From contig CM049320.1 in NCBI GenBank assembly GCA_026874595.1, positions 37,174,214 to 37,238,213 of the forward strand: 64,000 bases of DNA, in the 5' to 3' direction. How positions within the stretch are numbered: position 1 is the stretch's first letter; each line of letters starts with the position of its first letter. The notes below the pieces were generated by a model that was given only the letters and a program-made list of their open reading frames with translations, was not told where the DNA came from and ran no database searches. The translations under genes were made by a program, and so were the position numbers. Of this stretch, positions 1-13,000 are shown in pieces. The stretch is from Sipunculus nudus (Eukaryota > Annelida > Sipuncula > Golfingiida > Sipunculidae).

Positions 1-965
1 GTGTTTTACCTACATTTTTATTGGCTTCTCTTTATACAATTATGATAAGTCTTTTAGGTACGTCTATCCAAACTGTTGTTGAAAAACATGTTTCTGTCTG
101 TGGTGGTATACAGTGAACCAGAACATTGATAGTGGGTCATATGTGTTTATTGTGTATGTAAATGATTTACGCGGACCATGAATATGTATGATGGCAGCTA
201 GGGAGAATTGACAGCATATATCACTGTTAAATATAAAAGATTGTTGTCCCTCCCTCTTACTAAACCCCCGGGGGGGACATACCCGGACACTCGGAATATA
301 TAATCAGAAGCATTTAAAATAGCTTGCCTCCCAGCCAACATTGGAAGTACACTAACAAGCTGGCTATGTGCTGTGATCACATTTATGAACATATGATACT
401 ACTACCACAAGAAAAAAAAACAACAACAACAACAGCACAGCTAGCCATGTTATAAATGGAGGATTCGACCCACTGAAAAGTGTCTTTGCGATGACTGATG
501 AGATAACATTTATAACCAATACCACAGATCTACTCGAACAATCCATTCCTACTGTACGTTTCATATGCCCCCCCCCCCCCCCCAGGACAGTGTTTACATG
601 ATCATACTTGCATTATGTTTGTACCACAGCCATGAATCACGCATCTTAGCGTGCCATGTGTCGTCAACGACAACTTCGCCAATTCTAGATAAGTTGAATA
701 CATTTTTTTTATATACATTTCTTTGAGACTACGAGTATGTTTACGTTTGCCGGACATACCTCCACAGCGAGCAAACGCAATCAGAAGGAAGTGAAGTACG
801 TGTCGAGCGACTGGCGCCATGTTGACACTTTTTTATGATATATAACGAATTTTATATTTTAATTTTATATTTATTATAAGATTATTAGATGTTTTTCCGA
901 CGTATGTGAATTACATTTTGCCCGATGTTACCTTTACGGTTAGAAGAAAGTAAGAAAGAATTCTT
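1..965. other. Unassigned AT-rich sequence
   Basis: No coding exon could be supported. The stretch contains a poly-C run at 568-583 and a short CAA-rich run near 420-435. The open frames here are short and have no recognisable domain. Confidence 0.5.
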
Positions 966-1043
966 CATGGCCGGGGAGGGGACTCGAACCACGGACCTTC
1001 GACTCCTTAACCAGACATTTTGCCACTGAACCATACTTCCTAT
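966..1043 (-). mobile_element. tRNA-like sequence, probably the head of a tRNA-derived SINE
   Basis: On the minus strand the segment has an A-box-like motif (TGGTTCAGTGG, plus-strand positions 1023-1033). Further along is a near-perfect B-box (GGTTCGAGTCC, positions 980-990). The spacing is right for a pol III internal promoter. The sequence ends in a CCCCTCCCCGGCC arm that does not pair cleanly as an acceptor stem, and the anticodon arm is not convincing. I therefore prefer a SINE head or decayed tRNA over a working tRNA gene. A tRNA covariance-model scan would decide. Confidence 0.5.
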
Positions 1044-2393
1044 TAAATAAGAGAGGATATTTTCACTATAATAACAGTACGGTGACTTATCTTTCAGTCT
1101 TCTGGCCAAGTGCTACCATACGTTCCCAAACACGATTTAGCGTTCACCGATCGGGTCATATCATAATCCCCAGTACAATTTTGAAATATGACCACCAGGG
1201 GGCGCTTAACCTCAAACACAAAAACATATCGTAATTGTTCTACATCTCCAAAGCTATAAATAATAGGCCTTTCATTTTATCTAAAACCAAAATGGCTTTA
1301 TTCCTGTGTCCACATTTTGCCTTTATCATGTTGACCTAATTAAGGGTAAAACGTGTTGACGTTCGTAATATACATATTTTATTAATTTCATTCCGGCCCC
1401 ACTCTCATGCAATCGCTTTGAAACTGATACGGTTAGCTCATGATACCTATTATTAAATGAGGCCTATTTGTTTATGTCAAGACTGGTCAAAGGTGTAGGT
1501 CGGAAAGGTGCCCCAATGTCTTATTTTCTTCTTGATTTGATCACAGATGGCCGTATTCCAATAACATGAAAAAGCTGGCCTTGACTTAGTTCTTCTGTCC
1601 GTCCGTCTGTCTGTCTGTTTATTCTTAGGCCTACACTTTTCAAAATCAATACAGCTGCATAAACATACTATTTTTCAATTCTTCTTCAAGAATATGGGTA
1701 ATTAATTTAATAAATTCGATATGCTCACCTGTCTTTCTGTCTGTCTTTTATTTCAACTTCTGGCAAGCGCTCTGCCTATGGTCGTCTAGTCTGTTGGCTC
1801 TCCTGTATGTCTATGAATAGGATTGCGTAAATATAAAAAAAGAATCTTATTTCACATGAATAGGATTGCCATTCTGTTGTTGTTCGATACTATTATACTC
1901 CGGAGGCCGCGCTCTGTAAAACGAGCCAGTATGGGAGGTACATATATATAAATTATATATCATGGTACACACCATTTACATGGTAAATATCATCTAACTG
2001 TTAAAGATACTGAGATTAGATTTAACCAGTAATTTTCTAGATACATTATAACATATAATTGTTGTAATATTTTGCCTAATGCATGTATATTCATATAAAT
2101 ATACATATTATATATAAACACTAGAAAACTCGATATATTACTCGAGAAAACAAATATTACAAATAAAAGCTTTTGCTTCAGAATGGTTGGATGAAGGTAC
2201 ATATGTTGAAACATTTGATATGTACCCTGAGAAAATGGTGGAGCCCGGAAGAGGAAATATATTCGCAAGTAATGAATCATGCACTAAACACACAAGTGTG
2301 TATGGCATAACAAATTTTGTTTTATTTTGTTGGGAAAAAATGTTATAAGAAGGAAACTTAATGAACGTTTGATTTCCTTTAAAAATATTTCAG

Positions 2394-2460
2394 GTATTAT
2401 CAACTAAATGCTTACAGATTACCAAGATCTGAGCGCCGCAGTAGCATCGTCATGGTAAAC
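2394..2460 (+). CDS. Possible exon upstream of the caspase-like exon (copy 1)
   Basis: A stretch open in one frame lies between a 3' splice site (ATATTTCAG, ending at 2393) and a GTACTC donor at 2461. It encodes a basic segment ending in SSIVMVN. In caspases the first strand of the large subunit has a similar look (a hydrophobic run followed by N), so this could be the start of the p20 region. The link to the exon at 3119 is not proven: the exons with the catalytic His and Cys motifs were not found between them, and the phases need at least one more exon. Confidence 0.25.
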
Positions 2461-3118
2461 GTACTCTGACAATTGACACTTATCAATTACCGACTGGAGA
2501 AAGGAAATGTTCAATTGCTCTATGTTTTGTTGACTGCCTATTTGCGTATGGTACAAGGCCTGGTATGTAATGATGCAAAATCATCCTTATTTATATTAAA
2601 CATATTCAAAACGTTTAATATTTGTTTAAATGGATATTGAGGACAGGAACTAATTCTATCTTCTATCAGAGGCAGCCTTCAATATAGTTTGAACCAAATC
2701 TAAACAGTAACATCGGGAATCAGTGCCTCGACGGCATTCTCTGCCGGATTTTGGGGAAAGAAAGCCTGAAAACGGAGAGTTTGAAAGTGCAGATAGAATC
2801 TCCCAGTGACCTAGTGTTTGTATTTATATTTAGCTGTGAACACATTTAATATTCAACCATAAAAGCAAATAGAATTCATCAGAGTAACATTCAAGTCAGT
2901 TTTCAATATAATTCTCTGTTCAAAAAGAATAATCAGTTAAACATATTATCCGTTTTATATACGTTTTTGTACTCTTCACTTGCATGTGCACACATTTATC
3001 GTATTCGTGATAAAGCAGAATAACATTAGTTACATAACTTAATGTAATTTAAACATCATTATGCTCATAGATGCATTTTAATCCCATCACATGTATATAC
3101 ATATATGTTTATAAATAG

Positions 3119-3228
3119 GATACAGAGCAGCACGAGATGTGCACACTGGTTCATTGTTCCTGTGTGAAATCAACGAAGCCTTCCGCCGGAAAGCCGCCAC
3201 TACCCATGTTGCTGACATGCTAACCATG
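3119..3228 (+). CDS. Caspase-like small-subunit (p10) exon, copy 1
   Basis: The exon is bounded by ATAAATAG at its 5' side and ATG|GTAATG at its 3' side. It begins in phase 1, so the first two bases complete a codon that would be Gly after a G-ending exon, and it then encodes 36 residues. The pattern GYRAAR....GSLF, an amphipathic helix, and ADMLTMV at the end follows the caspase p10 layout: G-Y-x-x-x-R, the G-S-x-F strand after the active-site loop, then the helix ending in M-L-T-x-V. The Arg and the G-S-x-F are the substrate-pocket elements of the family. The p20 exons with the catalytic His and Cys are not identified nearby, so the gene may be partial. The copy 2 exon differs by one residue (Ala to Val at residue 20). 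Confidence 0.62.
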
Positions 3229-3394
3229 GTAATGATAACTCTGCTCCACCATTAAATTTTGTTCCTTTCAAAATATTTGTTACTGTATTTTATCTAGTAT
3301 GTACTAGTAAGTTCGGTATTATGTCTAAATATGTAAAATATGTTTACAGCAACCTGTTTGAATCTGTTTATCTGCTTTTATTGCTATTTATTAG

Positions 3395-3545
3395 GTTAGG
3401 AAGAATCTGATATTTAAAACATCAAAGGCGACAGAAGAGTAAACACGGACGACGGAGATATCGACAAATGGTGCAAGATATGTACAAACGACAGAGAGCA
3501 AGGACTGCCTTACCAAAAGATTTTTTTATTTATCCAGGTATTTAA
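3395..3545 (+). pseudogene. Caspase-like C-terminal exon with a frame break, copy 1
   Basis: The exon follows TTTATTAG. Read in phase with the previous exon it continues VRKNLIFKTSKATEE and hits TAA at 3440-3442. In another frame the downstream sequence reads basic residues and then ALPKDFFIYPGI before TAA at 3543-3545. An ending of T/A-L-x-K-x-F-x-x-P-G is what many invertebrate caspases have. A single one-base frame change near GAAGAG (3434-3440) would join the two parts, so the exon looks frameshifted. An alternative 3' splice site (GCGACAG, ending at 3433) would also restore the second frame but has no pyrimidine tract. The same break is in copy 2. Confidence 0.42.
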
Positions 3546-3716
3546 TTATAAACAGAGGTTAGCATTGCACTGAACCTACCTTGCATGCAAATGTTCAAGT
3601 TCAATTCATTTTTGAATGGGGAAAAAAGGGATAAATCCTTTATGTATATACATAATATTTAGGTAATTTTGGAGACAGCTTATCCCATGTGTAAAGACAG
3701 TACGATATTATCCCTA

Positions 3717-3718
<2 letters not shown>

Positions 3719-3751
<33 letters not shown>
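3719..3751. repeat. (TA)n microsatellite, short allele
   Basis: A pure AT dinucleotide run. The matching place in copy 2 (10026-10078) is longer and accounts for most of the length difference between the two units. Confidence 0.9.
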
Positions 3752-3753
<2 letters not shown>

Positions 3754-4839
3754 ATATTTTAAATACGGTCATAATATATAGTGTGTGTGTTGTTTTGATT
3801 TAATGCATATTTAGGTTCACCCTATGGTAATAGGTTCTGAAACACGGCCAATATCTTAGCAATATGATTCCATTTCAGAATGAAGCTAACTAATATTTCA
3901 AGCACACAGCACACTTAGATTGTTAATTATACATTTTCTTGCGTGTTATGAATAATGAAAACATGTGTATTAGTGTATGTAAACATATCCTAATTACAAT
4001 GCAATATACTTTTTCATGTGTAATATGCTTAGATATAGAAGCATTGCATAGTTTTTGTTCTTTGATTTTAATTTGTATCTGTATATAATGTTTCCTGTAG
4101 ATGCTAATATAATTTTCATAGAGTTTTGTATCGTGATATATATTCAGGTTTTGTATGTAAATGCTCATAGAGAATTTGTCTTATTCGTTGACGTATATAT
4201 TATTGGTAGGAATCGGTTGTGCAATCGTTCGATGATTAGAAAATAAAAAAAAATCGACCGCTGATCGATTATTTATTGATTATTTTATGTACCATTTATA
4301 TCACCGTGACATCTGCTGTATAGAATTATACCTAAGACATTGACCGATTGAATTCGGACTTGTACTTGTACAGCACGCTGAAAGGTCACGGTTATTGCCT
4401 GGTTGTTGATACTAATTCGTTGTATAAGGCTAAACTTAAATGCTGTTCGTTGTTAAGTTAATTCAAAGTAACGATGTTTTAGAGTAATATTTCTATATGC
4501 ATGATCTCTTCTATATGTGGTTCACCCAGAGCAACAAATAAAGAGATTTAGAGATATATAATGTGACCAGAGACTCCAAATAAAAGATAACATTATGCTG
4601 GGTGGAGATGGAAACTGAGAGTTCTCGTTAAACACAGACGAACACTATAACTCACCGTCTAGTGTCCTACTTGTACATGTGTTAGTCACAGATACTTCGT
4701 ACCTGTTGTTCGAAAACAACAAAAATATGAAATATGAAAAAAATATCACCAGTACATCTTTATATTCATATCAAACTTGAATATGTAGTCAGAGCGTACT
4801 AACCTCCACCAGAATATATCAGTCAGTTCACGTGTATGC

Positions 4840-5640
4840 GTTTCATGTGTGAATACTGTCATGCTTTAATAACACGAGATCACCTTGCGAGGGGCAGAAC
4901 AAGTAAATACGAATGGGTGGCTTCCATAAGGGAACAAAAGAATGGTCTTTTGTCATAATGGTTTATAAGAAAATATATATTGTAGTGATTCTTATTACTT
5001 CAAAAATGAAATGGACCATTCATATGTCGTTAGCCTAACCCTCCACAAATGTTCAGCAAAATATTTTCGCCTGTGACGCTTTTTCAGGAGGCGACCTGTA
5101 ATTCCCACTGACCCCCGATTTTTATTATATTGCCTGTTAAGGAAATTTTCTCTGTCAAAAGGAAGTAAACATTTTAAATTAAAGCGAGAAACACGTCCAC
5201 ATGAATCTTTTAATAGAGAGCACCTTTTCAGTTGATTGGACACAAAGAGCCGAGACCCTTTAAACGATCACCGTTTTAAAGGTTAACAGGTATGTTCAGA
5301 TTTATACTTTCAGAGGTATCTTTCCATAATAACCATGATTTTAATAGTTCGGCCTATTTATGGGTTGCTTCAAATTTTTTTTTAAAGGAAACCTTTCTGG
5401 GGAGGGGGAGGGGGGATTGCACACACTTTTAAGGGTCCTCAATCTATTTGGACTTTGAAACCTCCGCAAGAATCTACTAATCAGTGGCTCGTTCATAAGT
5501 GCACGTTTCATGTAAAACATTGTCATACTTCAGAAACACAGGTTTACCAGGCGAGTAGCAGAACAACTGTATACGAATGGGCGGCTTCTACTCGGTGATA
5601 AAAGGAGTAGCCCCTTATAATTATTCCGTTGTGGAATTGT
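4840..5640. repeat. Diverged direct repeat pair inside the unit
   Basis: The segment at about 4840-4975 (cgtttcatgtg...gcagaacaag...acgaatgggtggcttc) reappears, diverged, at about 5500-5640 (cgtttcatgta...gcagaacaac...acgaatgggcggcttc). The spacing is roughly 660 bp. The pair is repeated in copy 2, so this internal duplication is older than the 6.3 kb one. Confidence 0.6.
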
Positions 5641-6853
5641 AATGATGGCACTTAAGAAAAAAATATGGTGATTTCGATTACCCCCAAAAATGTAATCGAT
5701 TACGGATGCAATTTTACTCTACCCCTCTACCAATTTTCAGAAAAATCTGTATATTACATTTTGCGTTATTTGCTGAAAGACAATGAAACGAACCTAGGCT
5801 GAAGTGGTTTCTTTGCTAAATGCTTTCATCGAAATATTTTAACCCGCTTTCTTTTTTAAATTGGAGAGTTGTCAGTTTTGCATCAGACCTGCTTATTCCA
5901 TGGCAATTTAAAGAACTTAAACCAACAATTCAATACTGTTGGAATATATTTTTATACATTGGCAGCTATACGTTTCGCGCACAAGAGAGTCCAAGGACAT
6001 ATGCATGTGTATACAAATAACACGTGTCTGTTAACATGCCACAGACTATACCCTCAACTGACTACACTAAATAAACATCGTGTTTCACGATGTCGCCTGA
6101 GCTTCTACTAATACAAGGCATCGTTTATATAATTTCACGGTAGAATGCTTGTTTATACAATCTTATATCTACGATATTTCCCAAGCGATGAGGCTGTCGG
6201 ACCTTTGTTGTTTATCGGGAAAAACAACTTCTCACTTATAAATTCATACACCCTGTATATGCTTCACGTCTCTTTCCAAAATTTATTTTTTTTGGGTGTG
6301 ATTTATGGAATACAATAATTTTTCTTTCTATGTTAATATTTGGGGGGAGGGTGTTTCTGGAGGATTATGGCAGAAGTAATCTTTATATCATACAAGTGAA
6401 ACACATGAAAAAAGTTCCTGCAAAAACCTTTGGATTACCATATGTGTCGTTTACTCCCTACCAGCTCATTTAAAAAATATGTATCAGATAGAGTCCTGGA
6501 TTTCCACGGGTGCAGCTAGTGTAATAATGAATGAATTTAAACTGTGATTGTAATAAACAATGCACAGTTATGATTGTGTGTCGTAACAGTGTCATATATT
6601 TGGGGATTGTGGCTAGTACGATTCAACAGTTGGACCATTTTTTTATTTTTCCTTGAAGATATTCAACCACTGCCAAAGAGTGATATAAACAGATCCCCTC
6701 CGCATCTTCAATACGGTTTTAGCTTTGCTTTTGATATGACGAGATTGCAAACCCTAACGTTTAACATTTTAAAAGTCGAAACCAGTGATTTCATGAATGA
6801 ACGGATATGTATTGGGTATAGCCCTGTAAAATATTATACAGCGTGTAGTGTTT

Positions 6854-7069
6854 TCAGAGGCGTGGGTCAAAAAAGGCAATCGCGAGACAATAACTGATTT
6901 GTCCCACATGCCTCGCCTCCAGATCGAAGGTCATTTCTATCAGCTGTTTTGTTGTCATACTCCGGTCATATCGAGGCGCAACTTGCTCTTTTTCAATTAA
7001 CTTCACATTTGCGGTGTAGTATATATGGATATCCCCGAATAAGTGGCAAAGAATACGTCCAAAACTCAT
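6854..7069 (-). CDS. Unassigned 71-codon open frame (copy 1)
   Basis: A Met-initiated open frame of mixed composition with no microsatellite content. It is conserved in copy 2 at 13179-13394 with one residue change near the C-terminus (Phe to Ile). No domain is recognised. Conservation between two copies this young is not evidence of selection, so it may be chance. Confidence 0.15.
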   Translation of the reverse strand: MSFGRILCHLFGDIHIYYTANVKLIEKEQVAPRYDRSMTTKQLIEMTFDLEARHVGQISYCLAIAFFDPRL

Positions 7070-8702
7070 ATTGTTCGCCCGTGGTAGGAATAGCTCATTG
7101 TCAAGAATAAATATTCAGCACATTCATTAAAGCTTTAAAGTTTAATCTAAGAAATCCAGGAAAGTCATTACAGATATAAATGGTAAGAAACCTTTTTGGT
7201 TATTTGATTGATGGGTTCTACTGATGTCGTTCTTATGATTCCACGTGAATTCCATGGTGATTACTGTGTAATTGGAAAATAAAGATAATTTCCTCTGAAT
7301 TAAGGTAAAAAGGTATCCGAAGTTCAAGTTACAAATATATTTCAGATGTTTCTTTAAATCTATATTTCAATCAATGTGTAATAAATGAACATGTAACAGC
7401 TGTAAAGTATGAATAAATATACACATATAGATCATCTACTCTTGTGAGCTCAAGCGTTGGAAGGATTTTGCACAAAAATAAGTACAATTTTGAAATATGA
7501 CCATCAGGGGGCGCTTAACCTCAAACACAAAAACATATCGTAATTGTTCTACATCTCCAAAGCTATAAATAATAGGCCTTTCATTTTATCTAAAACCAAA
7601 ATGGCTTTATTCCTGTGTCCACATTTTGCCTTTATCATGTTGACCTAATTAAGGGTAAAACGTGTTGACGTTCGTAATATACATATTTTATTAATTTCAT
7701 TCCGGCCCCACTCTCATGCAATCGCTTTGAAACTGATACGGTTAGCTCATGATACCTATTATTAAATGAGGCCTATTTGTTTATGTCAAGACTGGTCAAA
7801 GGTGTAGGTCGGAAAGGTGCCCCAATGTCTTATTTTCTTCTTGATTTGATCACAGATGGCCGTATTCCAATAACATGAAAAAGCTGGCCTTGACTTAGTT
7901 CTTCTGTCCGTCCGTCTGTCTGTCTGTTTATTCTTAGGCCTACACTTTTCAAAATCAATACAGCTGGATAAACATACTATTTTTCAATTCTTCTTCAAGA
8001 ATATGGGTAATTAATTTAATAAATTCGATATTCTCACCTGTCTTTCTGTCTGTCTTTTATTTCAACTTCTGGCAAGCGCTCTGCCTATGGTCGTCTAGTC
8101 TGTTGGCTCTCCTGTATGTCTATGAATAGGATTGCGTAAATATAAAAAAAGAATCTTATTTCACATGAATAGGATTGCCATTCTGTTGTTGTTCGATACT
8201 ATTATACTCCGGAGGCCGCGCTCTGTAAAACGAGCCAGTATGGGAGGTACATATATATAAATTATATATCATGGTACACACCATTTACATGGTAAATATC
8301 ATCTAACTGTTAAAGATACTGAGATTAGATTTAACCAGTAATTTTCTAGATACATTATAACATATAATTGTTGTAATATTTTGCCTAATGCATGTATATT
8401 CATATAAATATACATATTATATATAAACACTAGAAAACTCGATATATTACTCGAGAAAACAAATATTACAAATAAAAGCTTTTGCTTCAGAATGGTTGGA
8501 TGAAGGTACATATGTTGAAACATTTGATATGTACCCTGAGAAAATGGTGGAGCCCGGAAGAGGAAATATATTCGCAAGTAATGAATCATGCACTAAACAC
8601 ACAAGTGTGTATGGCATAACAAATTTTGTTTTATTTTGTTGGGAAAAAATGTTATAAGAAGGAAACTTAATGAACGTTTGATTTCCTTTAAAAATATTTC
8701 AG

Positions 8703-8769
8703 GTATTATCAACTAAATGCTTACAGATTACCAAGATCTGAGCGCCGCAGTAGCATCGTCATGGTAAAC
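8703..8769 (+). CDS. Possible exon upstream of the caspase-like exon (copy 2)
   Basis: This is the counterpart of the exon proposed at 2394-2460, identical in sequence and splice borders. It carries the same doubts. Confidence 0.25.
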
Positions 8770-9427
8770 GTACTCTGACAATTGACACTTATCAATTACC
8801 GACTGGAGAAAGGAAATGTTCAATTGCTCTATGTTTTGTTGACTGCCTATTTGCGTATGGTACAAGGCCTGGTATGTAATGATGCAAAATCATCCTTATT
8901 TATATTAAACATATTCAAAACGTTTAATATTTGTTTAAATGGATATTGAGGACAGGAACTAATTCTATCTTCTATCAGAGGCAGCCTTCAATATAGTTTG
9001 AACCAAATCTAAACAGTAACATCGGGAATCAGTGCCTCGACGGCATTCTCTGCCGGATTTTGGGGAAAGAAAGCCTGAAAACGGAGAGTTTGAAAGTGCA
9101 GATAGAATCTCCCAGTGACCTAGTGTTTGTATTTATATTTAGCTGTGAACACATTTAATATTCAACCATAAAAGCAAATAGAATTCATCAGAGTAACATT
9201 CAAGTCAGTTTTCAATATAATTCTCTGTTCAAAAAGAATAATCAGTTAAACATATTATCCGTTTTATATACGTTTTTGTACTCTTCACTTGCATGTGCAC
9301 ACATTTATCGTATTCGTGATAAAGCAGAATAACATTAGTTACATAACTTAATGTAATTTAAACATCATTATGCTCATAGATGCATTTTAATCCCATCACA
9401 TGTATATACATATATGTTTATAAATAG

Positions 9428-9537
9428 GATACAGAGCAGCACGAGATGTGCACACTGGTTCATTGTTCCTGTGTGAAATCAACGAAGTCTTCCGCCGGAA
9501 AGCCGCCACTACCCATGTTGCTGACATGCTAACCATG
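9428..9537 (+). CDS. Caspase-like small-subunit (p10) exon, copy 2
   Basis: This exon has the same borders, phase and p10 pattern (GYRAAR, GSLF, ADMLTMV) as copy 1. One substitution changes GCC to GTC, so residue 20 is Val instead of Ala. The frame stays open and both splice sites are intact. Confidence 0.62.
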
Positions 9538-9703
9538 GTAATGATAACTCTGCTCCACCATTAAATTTTGTTCCTTTCAAAATATTTGTTACTGTATTTT
9601 ATCTAGTATGTACTAGTAAGTTCGGTATTATGTCTAAATATGTAAAATATGTTTACAGCAACCTGTTTGAATCTGTTCATCTGCTTTTATTGCTATTTAT
9701 TAG

Positions 9704-9854
9704 GTTAGGAAGAATCTGATATTTAAAACATCAAAGGCGACAGAAGAGTAAACACGGACGACGGAGATATCGACAAATGGTGCAAGATATGTACAAACGA
9801 CAGAGAGCAAGGACTGCCTTACCAAAAGATTTTTTTATTTATCCAGGTATTTAA
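9704..9854 (+). pseudogene. Caspase-like C-terminal exon with the same frame break, copy 2
   Basis: The counterpart of 3395-3545, with an identical early TAA in the expected frame and an identical FFIYPGI ending in another frame. Because both copies share the break, it arose before the duplication, unless it is a misread of the splicing pattern. Confidence 0.42.
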
Positions 9855-10024
9855 TTATAAACAGAGGTTAGCATTGCACTGAACCTACCTTGCATGCAAA
9901 TGTTCAAGTTCAATTCATTTTTGAATGGGGAAAAAAGGGATAAATCCTTTATGTATATACATAATATTTAGGTAATTTTGAGACAGCTTATCCCATGTGT
10001 AAAGACAGTACGATATTATCCCTA

Positions 10025-10025
<1 letters not shown>

Positions 10026-10078
<53 letters not shown>
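10026..10078. repeat. (TA)n microsatellite, long allele
   Basis: The AT dinucleotide run of copy 2. It is about 17 bp longer than its counterpart in copy 1. Confidence 0.9.
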
Positions 10079-10079
<1 letters not shown>

Positions 10080-13000
10080 ATATTTTAAATACGGTCATAA
10101 TATATAGTGTGTGTGTTGTTTTGATTTAATGCATATTTAGGTTCACCCTATGGTAATAGGTTCTGAAACACGGCCAATATCTTAGCAATATGATTCCATT
10201 TCAGAATGAAGCTAACTAATATTTCAAGCACACAGCACACTTAGATTGTTAATTATACATTTTCTTGCGTGTTATGAATAATGAAAACATGTGTATTAGT
10301 GTATGTAAACATATCCTAATTACAATGCAATATACTTTTTCATGTGTAATATGCTTAGATATAGAAGCATTGCATAGTTTTTGTTCTTTGATTTTAATTT
10401 GTATCTGTATATAATGTTTCCTGTAGATGCTAATATAATTTTCATAGAGTTTTGTATCGTGATATATATTCAGGTTTTGTATGTAAATGCTCATAGAGAA
10501 TTTGTCTTATTCGTTGACGTATATATTATTGGTAGGAATCGGTTGTGCAATCGTTCGATGATTAGAAAATAAAAAAAAATCGACCGCTGATCGATTATTT
10601 ATTGATTATTTTATGTACCATTTATATCACCGTGACATCTGCTGTATAGAATTATACCTAAGACATTGACCGATTGAATTCGGACTTGTACTTGTACAGC
10701 ACGCTGAAAGGTCACGGTTATTGCCTGGTTGTTGATACTAATTCGTTGTATAAGGCTAAACTTAAATGCTGTTCGTTGTTAAGTTAATTCAAAGTAACGA
10801 TGTTTTAGAGTAATATTTCTATATGCATGATCTCTTCTATATGTGGTTCACCCAGAGCAACAAATAAAGAGATTTAGAGATATATAATGTGACCAGAGAC
10901 TCCAAATAAAAGATAACATTATGCTGGGTGGAGATGGAAACTGAGAGTTCTCGTTAAACACAGACGAACACTATAACTCACCGTCTAGTGTCCTACTTGT
11001 ACATGTGTTAGTCACAGATACTTCGTACCTGTTGTTCGAAAACAACAAAAATATGAAATATGAAAAAAATATCACCAGTACATCTTTATATTTATATCAA
11101 ACTTGAATATGTAGTCAGAGCGTACTAACCTCCACCAGAATATATCAGTCAGTTCACGTGTATGCGTTTCATGTGTGAATACTGTCATGCTTTAATAACA
11201 CGAGATCACCTTGCGAGGGGCAGAACAAGTAAATACGAATGGGTGGCTTCCATAAGGGAACAAAAGAATGGTCTTTTGTCATAATGGTTTATAAGAAAAT
11301 ATATATTGTAGTGATTCTTATTACTTCAAAAATGAAATGGACCATTCATATGTCGTTAGCCTAACCCTCCACAAATGTTCAGCAAAATATTTTCGCCTGT
11401 GACGCTTTTTCAGGAGGCGACCTGTAATTCCCACTGACCCCCGATTTTTATTATATTGCCTGTTAAGGAAATTTTCTCTGTCAAAAGGAAGTAAACATTT
11501 TAAATTAAAGCGAGAAACACGTCCACATGAATCTTTTAATAGAGAGCACCTTTTCAGTTGATTGGACACAAAGAGCCGAGACCCTTTAAACGATCACCGT
11601 TTTAAAGGTTAACAGGTATGTTCAGATTTATACTTTCAGAGGTATCTTTCCATAATAACCATGATTTTAATAGTTCGGCCTATTTATGGGTTGCTTCAAA
11701 TTTTTTTTAAAGGAAACCTTTCTGGGGAGGGGGAGGGGGGATTGCACACACTTTTAAGGGTCCTCAATCTATTTGGACTTTGAAACCTCCGCAAGAATCT
11801 ACTAATCAGTGGCTCGTTCATAAGTGCACGTTTCATGTAAAACATTGTCATACTTCAGAAACACAGGTTTACCAGGCGAGTAGCAGAACAACTGTATACG
11901 AATGGGCGGCTTCTACTCGGTGATAAAAGGAGTAGCCCCTTATAATTATTCCGTTGTGGAATTGTAATGATGGCACTTAAGAAAAAAATATGGTGATTTC
12001 GATTACCCCAAAAAATGTAATCGATTACGGATGCAATTTTACTCTACCCCTCTACCAATTTTCAGAAAAATCTGTATATTACATTTTGCGTTATTTGCTG
12101 AAAGACAATGAAACGAACCTAGGCTGAAGTGGTTTCTTTGCTAAATGCTTTCATCGAAATATTTTAACCCGCTTTCTTTTTTAAATTGGAGAGTTGTCAG
12201 TTTTGCATCAGACCTGCTTATTCCATGGCAATTTAAAGAACTTAAACCAACAATTCAATACTGTTGGAATATATTTTTTTACATTGGCAGCTATACGTTT
12301 CGCGTACAAGAGAGTCCAAGGACATATGCATGTGTATACAAATAACACGTGTCTGTTAACATGCCACAGACTATACCCTCAACTGACTACACTAAATAAA
12401 CATCGTGTTTCACGATGTCGCCTGAGCTTCTACTAATACAAGGCATCGTTTATATAATTTCACGGTAGAATGCTTGTTTATACAATCTTATATCTACGAT
12501 ATTTCCCAAGCGATGAGGCTGTCGGACCTTTGTTGTTTATCGGGAAAAACAACTTCTCACTTATAAATTCATACACCCTGTATATGCTTCACGTCTCTTT
12601 CCAAAATTTATTTTTTTTGGGTGTGATTTATGGAATACAATAATTTTTCTTTCTATGTTAATATTTGGGGGGAGGGTGTTTCTGGAGGATTATGGCAGAA
12701 GTAATCTTTATATCATACAAGTGAAACACATGAAAAAAGTTCCTGCAAAAACCTTTGGATTACCATATGTGTCGTTTACTCCCTACCAGCTCATTTAAAA
12801 AATATGTATCAGATAGAGTCCTGGATTTCCACGGGTGCAGCTAGTGTAATAATGAATGAATTTAAACTGTGATTGTAATAAACAATGCACAGTTATGATT
12901 GTGTGTCGTAACAGTGTCATATATTTGGGGATTGTGGCTAGTACGATTCAACAGTTGGACCATTTTTTTATTTTTCCTTGAAGATATTCAACCACTGCCA

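Larger units (their letters stand above)
1172..7480. repeat. Tandem segmental duplication, unit copy 1 (6309 bp)
   Basis: The unit starts at AGTACAATTTTGAAATATG and ends at TTTTGCACAAAAATA, and the second copy starts at the very next base. Alignment by eye shows only scattered single-base differences from copy 2 (for example at 1194, 1666 and 3177) plus a shorter (TA)n tract near 3720. The unit holds caspase-like exons on the plus strand, an internal diverged repeat (about 4840-4975 and 5500-5640), and several open frames present in both copies. It is either a very young tandem duplication or two haplotypes laid end to end by the assembler. Confidence 0.95.

Noticed and set aside
2705-2845. 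Extra caspase exon encoding NIGNQCLDGIL...
   Set aside because: The frame is open and has an AG before it, but no donor in the required phase was found and the residue match to caspases is poor.
6574-6897. 107-codon plus-strand frame conserved in both 6.3 kb copies
   Set aside because: The copies are too young for conservation to mean anything. Copy 2 has an earlier stop at this frame's end, and no domain is seen.
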